A stretch of 15,706 nucleotides of DNA from an uncultured Oscillospiraceae bacterium (GTDB taxonomy: Bacteria; Bacillota; Clostridia; Oscillospirales; Oscillospiraceae), in the NCBI GenBank assembly GCA_937915075.1, contig CALDMA010000348.1, positions 1 through 15,706 of the forward strand. The letters run 5' to 3'. The translations under genes were made by a program, and so were the position numbers. Below are positions 6,262-13,094 of the stretch, in pieces. A model generated the notes under the pieces. The model was given only the letters and a program-made list of their open reading frames with translations, did not search any database and was not told the origin of the DNA. Numbering within the stretch: position 1 is the first letter of the stretch; each line of letters opens with the position of its first letter.

Positions 6262-7139
6262 GCGAGACTCCGAAGAGACGCCGGGGCGACCGCAGGGACG
6301 CGGCGCTCCTGCGCGAGACCGACGCCCTGCATTTTATCATGGGCATCATCTACCCCCACCGCGCCGACAACGAGGCCTACATCGCCGAGCGCATCGACCT
6401 GGAGCCCATCAAGGCCTACCTTGCGAAAAAGAACGTCGAGGGCATCGAGTTCAAGTACACCTTCTTCCACGTCATCGTGGCGGCGCTGGTCAAGACCATC
6501 ACCCTGCGCCCCAAGCTCAACCGCTTCTATGCGAACGAGAATTACTACCAGCGCAATAAGGTCACGGCGGGCTTTATCATCAAGAAGGAATTTTCCGACG
6601 GCAGCGAGGAGGCGGTCGCCCTGCTCGACGCCGCGCCGACCGACACGGTGGACACCATCCACGAGGAGATCCGCCGCCGCATCTACGCCACGCGTCATGA
6701 GAAGAAGCTGAACACCACGGACAACAGCATGGATATCCTCAACAAAATGCCGCGCTTTCTCTCCAAAGCGGCGGTCCGCTTCATCCGCTGGCTCGACCGC
6801 CACGGCTGGTGTCCGGACTTCCTCATCGGCGCCGACCCGAACTACGCCTCGGTGTTCCTCTCCAACCTCGGCTCCATCCGCCTGCGCAGCGGCTACCACC
6901 ATCTCACGAACTGGGGCACCTGCTCGTTCTTCTGCGTCATCGGCGAGAAGAAGTGGACGCCGCTTTACGATCAGAACGGACTCGTCGCCATGCGCGAGAC
7001 GGTCGACCTCGGCTTCACGGTCGACGAGCGCATTGCCGACGGCTATTACTATTCCAAGAGCATCCGGCTCTTCAAGCACCTGCTCGCGCACCCCGAGCTG
7101 CTCGAGCTACCATTTGAACAGGAGGTCGATTATGACTGA
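6258..7139 (+). CDS. Stand-alone CAT/E2-fold acyltransferase-like protein lacking the catalytic His
   Basis: A 293-residue soluble protein resembling the catalytic domain of 2-oxoacid dehydrogenase E2 (dihydrolipoyl acyltransferase) and chloramphenicol acetyltransferase. Fold markers are F-F-H-V-I-V-A-A-L-V-K at 69-79, S-N-L-G-S-I at 202-207, and the C-terminal D-L-G-F-T-V-D-E-R-I-A-D-G-Y at 250-263. The last block corresponds to the H-x-x-x-D-G active site of E2 and CAT; here it reads E257-R-I-A-D261-G262, so the general-base His is Glu. There is no lipoyl domain and no E1 or E3 gene nearby, so a role in a dehydrogenase complex is unlikely. It overlaps the phosphodiesterase by 4 bases and the acyl ligase by 8, suggesting a shared pathway, perhaps acyl transfer or acyl-carrier binding. 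Confidence 0.8.
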   Translation: MSETPKRRRGDRRDAALLRETDALHFIMGIIYPHRADNEAYIAERIDLEPIKAYLAKKNVEGIEFKYTFFHVIVAALVKTITLRPKLNRFYANENYYQRNKVTAGFIIKKEFSDGSEEAVALLDAAPTDTVDTIHEEIRRRIYATRHEKKLNTTDNSMDILNKMPRFLSKAAVRFIRWLDRHGWCPDFLIGADPNYASVFLSNLGSIRLRSGYHHLTNWGTCSFFCVIGEKKWTPLYDQNGLVAMRETVDLGFTVDERIADGYYYSKSIRLFKHLLAHPELLELPFEQEVDYD

Positions 7140-8883
7140 GATCACTGCCAAGACCCCGTGGGCGGGTCACACCGGCGACGTGCCGCTGCATCTGGACTAC
7201 TTTGACGGCTCGATGTTTGAGGCGCTCGAGCTGGTCGCCAAGAAGTACCCCAGGAACATCGCGTTTGACTTCATGGGCAGGTCCACGAGCTACCCCCAAA
7301 TGATCGAGGAGATCAAGAAGTGCGCCCGCTCCCTCAAGACCATCGGCGTGCGTGCGGGCGACAAGGTCACCATCGCCATGCCCAACTGCCCGCAGGCCAT
7401 CTATATGTTCTATGCCGTCAACCTCGTCGGCGGCATCGCGAACATGATCCATCCCCTCTCGGCCGAAAAGGAGATCGAGTTCTATCTCAACGAGTCCGAG
7501 AGCGTCACCGCCATCACGCTCGACCAGTTCTACAATAAGTTCGAGAGCATCCGTCAGAACACCAAGGTCGTCAACATCATCATCGCGAGCGTCAAGGATG
7601 AGCTGAGCAAGCCCGTCCGCGCGGGCTATATGCTCACCGAGGGCCGCAAGATCGCCAAGATCCCGAAGGACGCGCCGGTCATCCGCTGGAAGGAATTCAT
7701 GAACATGGGCAAGGCCTGCTTCTGGAATTACTCCGTCAAGCGCACCGGCGACGACCCCGCCGTCATTCTCTACTCCGGCGGCACGACCGGCACCACCAAG
7801 GGCATCGTGCTGACGAACAAGAACTTCAATGCTCTGGGCCAGCAGGTCATCGCGGCGAACCCGATGTTCAACCCCGGCGACAAGATGCTTGCCGCCATGC
7901 CGCTCTTCCACGGCTTCGGCCTCGGCGTGTGCGTCCACACCATGCTTTCGCAGGGCGGGCGCTGCATCCTTGTGCCGCGCTTCACCGCCAAGAGCTACGC
8001 GAAGCTCATCACCAAGTATCACTGCAACTTCATCGCGGGCGTGCCCACGCTCTACGAGGCGCTGCTGCGTCTGCCGAGCATGGAGAACGCGGACCTCAGC
8101 TCGCTCAAGGGCGTGTTCTCCGGCGGCGACAGCCTGTCGATCGAGCTGAAGAAGAAGCTGGATAAATTCCTCTACGCCCACGGCGCGCCCGTGCAGGTGC
8201 GCGAGGGCTACGGCACCACCGAGACCGTCACGGCCTGCTGCCTGACGCCGCCGCATATGTTCAAGGAGGGCTCGATCGGCGTGCCCTTCCCCGACACCTA
8301 TATCAAGATCGTCGAGCCGGGCACCGACAAGGAGGTCCCCTACGGTACCGAGGGCGAGATCCTGCTCGCCGGCCCCACCGTGATGAAGGAGTACATGAAG
8401 CACCCCGACGAGACCGCGCAGACCCTGCGCCGTCACGCCGACGGCCTGACCTGGGTCTACACCGGCGACCTCGGCACGATGGACGCCGAGGGCTTCGTCT
8501 ACTTCCGCGGACGCGCCAAGCGCATGATCGTCTCGTCCGGCTATAACGTCTATCCCGGCCAGATCGAGAACATCCTCGATGCGAACGAGATGGTGCAGAT
8601 GAGCTGCGTCATCGGCATCCCCGACGCCTACCGGATGCAGAAGGTCAAGGCCTTCGTCAAGCTCGCCGCCGGCATCCCCGCGAACGACGCGACCCGTCAG
8701 GCGCTGATGAGCTACTGCTCCAAGCACATCGCCAAGTACGCCATGCCCTGCGACATCGAGTTCCGCGACGAGCTGCCCAAGACGCTCGTCGGCAAGGTCG
8801 CCTACCGCGTCCTGGAGGAAGAGGAGCAGGCCAAGCGCGCCGCCGAGGCGCCTGCTGCGCCCGCCGAGGAGGAAAAGAAGTAA
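7132..8883 (+). CDS. AMP-forming acyl ligase (long-chain acyl-CoA synthetase type)
   Basis: The ATG at 7132, with AGGAGG at 7120-7125, gives 583 residues. The earlier in-frame codons fall inside the preceding gene. All core motifs of the ANL adenylation family are visible: the phosphate loop Y-S-G-G-T-T-G-T-T-K-G at 214-224, G-Y-G-T-T-E at 359-364, Y-T-G-D-L at 443-447, the hinge R-G-R-A-K-R-M-I-V-S-S-G-Y-N at 459-472, and the catalytic lysine K555 in P-K-T-L-V-G-K. Such enzymes activate a carboxylic acid with ATP to an acyl-AMP and transfer it to CoA or a carrier thiol. A fatty acid is likely but not certain. The last 20 residues are a charged Glu/Ala/Pro/Lys tail outside the fold. It is the last gene before a strong terminator. 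Confidence 0.92.
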   Translation: MTEITAKTPWAGHTGDVPLHLDYFDGSMFEALELVAKKYPRNIAFDFMGRSTSYPQMIEEIKKCARSLKTIGVRAGDKVTIAMPNCPQAIYMFYAVNLVGGIANMIHPLSAEKEIEFYLNESESVTAITLDQFYNKFESIRQNTKVVNIIIASVKDELSKPVRAGYMLTEGRKIAKIPKDAPVIRWKEFMNMGKACFWNYSVKRTGDDPAVILYSGGTTGTTKGIVLTNKNFNALGQQVIAANPMFNPGDKMLAAMPLFHGFGLGVCVHTMLSQGGRCILVPRFTAKSYAKLITKYHCNFIAGVPTLYEALLRLPSMENADLSSLKGVFSGGDSLSIELKKKLDKFLYAHGAPVQVREGYGTTETVTACCLTPPHMFKEGSIGVPFPDTYIKIVEPGTDKEVPYGTEGEILLAGPTVMKEYMKHPDETAQTLRRHADGLTWVYTGDLGTMDAEGFVYFRGRAKRMIVSSGYNVYPGQIENILDANEMVQMSCVIGIPDAYRMQKVKAFVKLAAGIPANDATRQALMSYCSKHIAKYAMPCDIEFRDELPKTLVGKVAYRVLEEEEQAKRAAEAPAAPAEEEKK

Positions 8884-8887
8884 GCAA

Positions 8888-8924
8888 AAAGCGAGCCGCT
8901 CACAGAGCGGCTCGCTTTCTTTTT
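8888..8924 (+). terminator. Intrinsic terminator of the acyl-ligase operon
   Basis: A perfect 13-bp stem AAAGCGAGCCGCT (8888-8900) with AGCGGCTCGCTTT (8906-8918), loop CACAG, then CTTTTT. The A-rich left flank would let it act weakly in the other direction too, for the convergent LemA-like gene ending at 8952. Confidence 0.93.
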
Positions 8925-8951
8925 GCAGGAGATCATTCGGCGGCGCGGCGG

Positions 8952-9266
8952 TCAGAGGTCGTCCTCTCCGGTGTCGCGGTCGAAGCCGAGCAGATGGCCG
9001 GGCAGATAGCACCACGGCTTGCAAAGCGTATCGTTGTAGTGCGCGACGGCCTGCCGGTAGATGCTCTCGCTGCGCGCGAGGATCTGGGCGAGCTCGGGAT
9101 CGTAGCGCACGCCGGCGGCCTGACGGCGGCAGGCGGAGAGCTGCGCGGCGGCACTTTCCACCACGCTGCGGCGGCTGCGCAGGACGCGCCGCACTTCCCA
9201 GAACCAAAGGATAAGAAAGGCGGTGGTGCTCACAGCGGCGATCAGCCAGGCGACCCACGACGGCAT
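8952..9266 (-). CDS. Short LemA-like membrane protein
   Basis: The ATG at 9266, with AAAAGGAG at 9283-9276 (9-base spacing), gives 104 residues. A TTG three codons upstream touches the ribosome site and is rejected. The N-terminus holds one membrane span (about residues 4-23, W-V-A-W-L-I-A-A-V-S to W-F-W) followed by a basic stretch and a long helix. The C-terminal third, A-R-S-E-S-I-Y-R-Q-A-V-A-H-Y-N-D-T and then the H-L-L-G-F ending, resembles the conserved LemA segment A-R-x-x-Y-N-x-A-V-x-x-Y-N followed by a hydrophobic G-F end. LemA proteins are usually nearly twice as long, so this is a reduced or distantly related form. Function in bacteria is unknown. It stands alone, convergent with the acyl-ligase operon and divergent from thyA. 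Confidence 0.65.
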   Translation of the reverse strand: MPSWVAWLIAAVSTTAFLILWFWEVRRVLRSRRSVVESAAAQLSACRRQAAGVRYDPELAQILARSESIYRQAVAHYNDTLCKPWCYLPGHLLGFDRDTGEDDL

Positions 9267-9290
9267 CGGCTTCAACTCCTTTTTCTGCAG

Positions 9291-9318
9291 ATTTTATCAT
9301 TGGAACCAAGCATAGCAA
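9291..9318 (-). promoter_or_regulatory. Possible promoter of the LemA-like gene
   Basis: On the minus strand, TTGCTA (9318-9313) and TAAAAT (9296-9291) are separated by 16 bases, just upstream of the ribosome site. The -35 is only a partial match. Confidence 0.35.
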
Positions 9319-9334
9319 TTTTTTCCAAAAATTG
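9316..9334. repeat. AT-rich perfect inverted repeat between divergent genes
   Basis: CAATTTTT (9316-9323) and AAAAATTG (9327-9334) around TCC form an 8-bp perfect palindrome in the lemA-like/thyA intergenic region, overlapping the candidate minus-strand -35. It could be an operator or chance in an AT-rich stretch. Confidence 0.45.
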
Positions 9335-9433
9335 GGAAACAAGGGTATGAGATGTATGCTTTTTCGGCACGAAATGCAGGGAATGGCAGTTTTGCGAAAA
9401 AATAAAAAAAGTATGGCGGCTGTCCGCCGTCTG

Positions 9434-9442
9434 TGGTAAGAT
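9434..9442 (+). promoter_or_regulatory. Extended -10 promoter of thyA-folA
   Basis: TGGTAAGAT (TG-N-TAAGAT) lies about 30 bases before the thyA start. No good -35 stands 17 bases upstream (TGGCGG at 9414-9419), consistent with an extended -10 promoter. A short GGCGG-CTGT-CCGCC inverted repeat (9415-9428) fills the spacer and could be a regulator site. Confidence 0.5.
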
Positions 9443-9473
9443 AGAAAAATCAACGATCCCGGGAGGTCAGGAT

Positions 9474-10304
9474 ATGAGCTATGCCGATCAGGTTTTTCGC
9501 CGGAACTGCGAGGACATTTTGAAAAACGGTGTGTGGGACACGGAGCTTTCCGTGCGTCCGCGCTGGGAGGACGGAACACCGGCGCACACGGTTAAGAAAT
9601 TCGGCATCGTCAACCGCTACGACCTGCAAAGGGAATTCCCCATCCTCACGCTGCGCCGCACCTATTGGAAGAGCGCGGTGGACGAGCTTTTGTGGATCTG
9701 GCAGAAAAAGAGCAATAATGTCCACGAGCTTTCCTCCCACATCTGGGACGCCTGGGCGGACGAGAGCGGCAGCATCGGCAAGGCCTACGGCTACCAGCTC
9801 GGCGTGAAGCACCAATACAAAGAGGGGATGTTTGACCAGGTGGACCGTGTGCTCTACGATCTGAAGCATGACCCTGCCTCGCGGCGCATCCTGACGAATC
9901 TCTACAACTTTGCCGATCTGCATGAAATGGCGCTCTACCCCTGCGCCTACTCCATGACGTTCAACGTGTCCGGCGATACGCTCAACGCCATTTTGAACCA
10001 GCGCAGCCAGGATATGCTGGCGGCGAACAACTGGAACGTGGTGCAGTACGCGGTACTGGTCCACATGATGGCACAGGTCAGCGGGCTGAAGGCCGGCGAG
10101 CTGGTACACGTCATCGCGGACGCGCACATCTACGACCGCCATGTGCCCATCATCGAGCAGATGCTCGCGGAGCCGGAGAAGCCCGCGCCGGCGTTTTTCA
10201 TCGACCCGGACGTGACGGATTTCTACGCATTCACGAAGGAAAGCTTCCGGCTCGAGGGCTACGAGCCCTGCCCGTTCGAGGCGAAGATCCCCATCGCGGT
10301 GTAA
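9474..10304 (+). CDS. thyA: Thymidylate synthase
   Basis: This 276-residue enzyme methylates dUMP to dTMP using 5,10-methylene-tetrahydrofolate and yields dihydrofolate. The nucleophile is C157 in A-L-Y-P-C-A-Y-S, where the usual P-C-H has Ala in place of His. Other marks are the phosphate-binding R137-R138, Q176-R-S-Q-D at 176-180, N188, and D-A-H-I-Y-D-R-H at 216-223 (dUMP sugar contact). The C-terminal valine closure K-I-P-I-A-V is intact. The pattern G-K-A-Y-G-Y-Q at 102-108 replaces the more common G-P-V-Y-G-x-Q-W. The ATG at 9474 follows GGGAGGT. The stop is 11 bases from folA, and the folA ribosome site starts at the thyA stop, the standard thyA-folA pairing. Confidence 0.95.
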   Translation: MSYADQVFRRNCEDILKNGVWDTELSVRPRWEDGTPAHTVKKFGIVNRYDLQREFPILTLRRTYWKSAVDELLWIWQKKSNNVHELSSHIWDAWADESGSIGKAYGYQLGVKHQYKEGMFDQVDRVLYDLKHDPASRRILTNLYNFADLHEMALYPCAYSMTFNVSGDTLNAILNQRSQDMLAANNWNVVQYAVLVHMMAQVSGLKAGELVHVIADAHIYDRHVPIIEQMLAEPEKPAPAFFIDPDVTDFYAFTKESFRLEGYEPCPFEAKIPIAV

Positions 10305-10315
10305 AGGAGAACGCT

Positions 10316-10795
10316 ATGACCGCCATCGTTTGTGTGGACAAAAATTGGGCCATCGGCCGAAGCAACGCGCTGCTGTTTCATATTTCCGCTGACCTGAAGC
10401 GCTTCAAGGCGCTCACGACGGGAAAGACCGTCGTGATGGGAAAGAATACGCTGCTTTCCTTGCCTGGGGCTAAGCCGCTGCCGAACCGTCGGAACATCGT
10501 GGTGAGCACGACGATGGCGCCGCGCGAGGGCGTGGAGCTGGCGCGCAGCATCGACGAGGCAGCGGCGCTGGCGGGAGAGGACGCCGTGCTCATGGGCGGC
10601 GCACAGCTCTACCGCGCGCTGCTGCCGCGCTGCGGGCGCGCGCTGGTGACGCAGGTGGACGCCGCGGCGGAGAGGGCGGACGCCTTCTTTCCGAACCTCG
10701 ATGCCGCGCCCGACTGGACGGCGGAGACGGTGGGGGAATGGCAGGAGGAAAACGGCCTGCGCTTCCGCTACGTTGATTACGTCCGAAGAACGTAA
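10316..10795 (+). CDS. folA: Dihydrofolate reductase
   Basis: A 159-residue protein of normal chromosomal DHFR length. It reduces dihydrofolate made by ThyA to tetrahydrofolate with NADPH. Visible marks are N-W-A-I-G at 10-14 (Met20-loop region), the catalytic acid D26 in I-S-A-D-L-K-R-F-K, M-G-K-N-T at 41-45 (NADPH contacts), P-L-P-N-R-R-N at 54-60, and the glycine pair G94-G95 in L-M-G-G-A-Q-L-Y. The usual L-P-W-H or L-L-W-H before the acid is L-L-F-H here. The ATG at 10316 has AAAGGAG just after the thyA stop. It is the second and last gene of the thyA-folA operon and is followed directly by a terminator. Confidence 0.95.
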   Translation: MTAIVCVDKNWAIGRSNALLFHISADLKRFKALTTGKTVVMGKNTLLSLPGAKPLPNRRNIVVSTTMAPREGVELARSIDEAAALAGEDAVLMGGAQLYRALLPRCGRALVTQVDAAAERADAFFPNLDAAPDWTAETVGEWQEENGLRFRYVDYVRRT

Positions 10796-10801
10796 GGAAA
10801 C

Positions 10802-10834
10802 AAGGGCTTTCCGCAAGAGCGGAAGGCCCTTTTC
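10802..10834 (+). terminator. Intrinsic terminator of thyA-folA
   Basis: A 13-bp stem AAGGGCTTTCCGC (10802-10814) with GCGGAAGGCCCTT (10819-10831), one T-G wobble, loop AAGA, and T's to 10833. The U-tract end doubles as the -35 region of the recG promoter. Confidence 0.88.
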
Positions 10835-10858
10835 AAATGCGGGGAAAGCGAGTATAAT
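10830..10858 (+). promoter_or_regulatory. Promoter of recG
   Basis: TTTTCA (10830-10835), a 17-base spacer and a perfect TATAAT (10853-10858). The -35 overlaps the U-tract of the folA terminator. The predicted start near 10865 leaves a leader of about 26 bases with AGGAGG (10877-10882). Confidence 0.7.
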
Positions 10859-10890
10859 GAAGGAAGATTTTTCGAGAGGAGGCGAGGACC

Positions 10891-12939
10891 GTGGCGGAGC
10901 TGAATACCGATGTGCGCTTTGTCAAAGGCGTGGGCGAGGCACGGGCGAAGAGCCTTGCGAAGCTCGGCATCACGGACCTTAAAAGCCTCATTTCCTATTT
11001 CCCGCGCGCCTATGAGGACCGGCGGGAGAACCGCCGCATTGCGGAGCTGCAAGTCGGTGAGCGCGCCTGCGTGACGGCAATGGTGGCGTCGGAGCCGAAG
11101 CTCTCGCGTATCCGAAAAGGGCTGGAGCTTGTCAAGCTGCGCGTGGTGGATGAGAGCGCCGCGCTGGAGCTGACGTATTTCAACCAGCCGTATCTGAAAA
11201 ACACGTTCCGCGTGGGCGAGAGCTACACGTTCTACGGCACGGTCGAGGGGACGCTGCTGCGGCGGACGATGACGAATCCCGTCTTTGAGCGGGAGGGGCT
11301 GCACGCCGTCACCGGCTGCATCGTGCCGGTCTATCCGCTGACGGCGGGTGTGGGGCAAAGTCTGCTTCACCGCGCCATCCGGCAGGGGCTGGACGAGGGG
11401 GCGGACCGGCTGCCCGACCTGCTCCCCGAGGAGCTGCGGCGGCAGCATGGGCTGTGCGGCGTGCGGTATGCCTACGAGAATATCCACTTCCCCGCGGACG
11501 ACGCGGCGCTGGCCGCGGCGCGGCGGCGGCTCGCGTTCGAGGAGCTGTACTTCCTTACGCTCGGACTGCGGCTGCTGCGCGCGCGGCGGACGACCGTAAG
11601 GGGCAAGACCTGCGCGGCGGTCGATATGACGCCGTTTTTCGGCGCGCTGCCGTTCTCGCTCACCGGCGCGCAGGCTCGCGCGGTGAACGATATCCTGCGC
11701 GACATGACGGCGGAGCGGCCGATGAACCGGCTCGTGCAGGGCGACGTGGGCAGCGGCAAGACGATGGTCGCGGCGGCGGGAATTTACTTCGCGGCGAAAA
11801 ACGGCCTGCAGGCGGCGCTGATGGCGCCGACGGAAATTCTGGCCGAGCAGCACTATCACACGCTCGCGCCGCTGCTGGAAGGGCTCGGCGTGCGCTGTGC
11901 GCTGCTGACGGCCTCGACCAAGGCAAAAACGCGGCGATCCATTTTGGAGCAGCTTGCCGCGGGGGAGATCGACCTTGCCATCGGCACGCACGCGCTGCTC
12001 TCGCCGGACGTTTCCTATCAGAACCTCGGGCTGGTCGTGACCGACGAGCAGCACCGCTTCGGCGTGAACCAGCGCGCGGCGCTGGGAGCCAAGGGCGAGA
12101 ACCCGCATCTGCTCGTTATGTCCGCGACGCCCATCCCGCGCACGCTGGCGCTGATGATCTACGGCGACCTCGACGTTTCCGTGATCGACGAGCTGCCGCC
12201 CGGACGGCGGAGCATCGATACCTACGCCGTGCCGACGAGCTACCATGAGCGCATCTACGCCTTTCTCGAAAAGCAGCTCGCGGAGGGGCGGCAGGCCTAC
12301 ATCGTCTGCCCGATGGTGGAGGAGAACGGCGAGCTGCCCGACGAGCGCAAGGCGGTGACGGCCTATGCGGAAAAGCTGCAGAAAGAGGTGTTTCCGAGCC
12401 GGACGGTGCGTTTTCTGCACGGAAAAATGAAGCCGAAGGAAAAAGAAACGGTCATGCGCGCGTTCGCCGCGGGCGAGATCGACGTGCTCGTTTCCACCAC
12501 GGTGGTGGAGGTCGGCGTGGACGTGCCGAACGCCTCGGTCATGCTCATCGAGAACGCGGAGTGCTTCGGGCTCTCGCAGCTCCACCAGCTGCGCGGGCGC
12601 GTGGGGCGCGGACAATGGCAGTCGTACTGCATCCTCGTTTCCGACAACCGTGGGGAGGACAACAAAACGCGTCTCGACGCGATGCGCCGCACGCAGAGCG
12701 GCTTCGCGCTGGCAGAGGAGGATCTGAAGCTGCGCGGCCCGGGCGACTTCTTCGGCGCGCGGCAGCACGGCCTGCCGACGCTGCGCGTGGCGGACTTCGC
12801 CTGCGACATGGAGCTGCTTTACGAGGCGCAGGGGGCGGCGGAGGCGCTGCTCGCCCTCGACCCGAGGCTGGAGGAACACCCGGCGCTGCACGCGCGGGTG
12901 CGCGAGCTTTTTGACCTCAACGCCGAGGCGCTGAACTGA
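10891..12939 (+). CDS. recG: ATP-dependent DNA helicase RecG
   Basis: A 682-residue protein starting with GTG at 10891, with AGGAGG and 8-base spacing. RecG remodels stalled replication forks and drives branch migration of Holliday junctions. An N-terminal wedge/OB domain (about 55-150) carries V-R-F-V-K-G-V-G at 8-15. The SF2 motor follows: Walker A G-D-V-G-S-G-K-T at 284-291, D-E-Q-H-R-F-G at 385-391 (the RecG form of DEAH), S-A-T-P-I-P-R-T at 411-418, H-G-K-M at 510-513, V-E-V-G-V-D-V-P-N-A at 539-548 and Q-L-R-G-R-V-G-R at 566-573. The C-terminal D-L-K-L-R-G-P-G-D-F-F-G at 611-622 is also typical. Length and motifs are complete. It is a single-gene unit between its own promoter and terminator. 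Confidence 0.97.
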   Translation: MAELNTDVRFVKGVGEARAKSLAKLGITDLKSLISYFPRAYEDRRENRRIAELQVGERACVTAMVASEPKLSRIRKGLELVKLRVVDESAALELTYFNQPYLKNTFRVGESYTFYGTVEGTLLRRTMTNPVFEREGLHAVTGCIVPVYPLTAGVGQSLLHRAIRQGLDEGADRLPDLLPEELRRQHGLCGVRYAYENIHFPADDAALAAARRRLAFEELYFLTLGLRLLRARRTTVRGKTCAAVDMTPFFGALPFSLTGAQARAVNDILRDMTAERPMNRLVQGDVGSGKTMVAAAGIYFAAKNGLQAALMAPTEILAEQHYHTLAPLLEGLGVRCALLTASTKAKTRRSILEQLAAGEIDLAIGTHALLSPDVSYQNLGLVVTDEQHRFGVNQRAALGAKGENPHLLVMSATPIPRTLALMIYGDLDVSVIDELPPGRRSIDTYAVPTSYHERIYAFLEKQLAEGRQAYIVCPMVEENGELPDERKAVTAYAEKLQKEVFPSRTVRFLHGKMKPKEKETVMRAFAAGEIDVLVSTTVVEVGVDVPNASVMLIENAECFGLSQLHQLRGRVGRGQWQSYCILVSDNRGEDNKTRLDAMRRTQSGFALAEEDLKLRGPGDFFGARQHGLPTLRVADFACDMELLYEAQGAAEALLALDPRLEEHPALHARVRELFDLNAEALN

Positions 12940-12955
12940 AACCAAACAGGAAACG

Positions 12956-12984
12956 AAAAACGACCGCGGGAGCGGTCGTTTTTT
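12956..12984 (+). terminator. Intrinsic terminator of recG, symmetric
   Basis: Stem AAAAACGACCGC (12956-12967) with GCGGTCGTTTTT (12972-12983), loop GGGA, then T. The left arm's A run makes a U-tract on the minus strand too, so it can serve the convergent permease gene. Confidence 0.92.
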
Positions 12985-13024
12985 GATGGGGAAAAGCCGA
13001 TGGCGGGCGGGACATAAGGGGAAA

Positions 13025-13062
13025 CGGGGGCAGAGGGCCGAACGGCTCTCTGCCTCCGCTTT
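13025..13062. terminator. Second long hairpin between convergent recG and permease genes
   Basis: Positions 13025-13039 pair with 13044-13058 (15 bp, two G-T wobbles, loop GAAC). On the plus strand it is followed by CTTTTG. On the minus strand only TTTC follows. It is probably a back-up or minus-strand terminator for the permease gene, with weak U-tracts on both sides. Confidence 0.6.
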
Positions 13063-13094
13063 TGCTTCAGGGACATCCGGTGAATGAGGCGGGC

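Noticed and set aside
7072..9579. 835-codon minus-strand open frame opposite the acyl ligase
   Set aside because: It runs through a terminator and across the intergenic region and gives a His/Arg/Asp-rich product with no recognisable domain. The plus strand has all ANL motifs.
10777..12945. 722-codon minus-strand open frame opposite recG
   Set aside because: Antisense shadow with Arg/Gln/His-rich composition. recG on the plus strand is complete with all helicase motifs.
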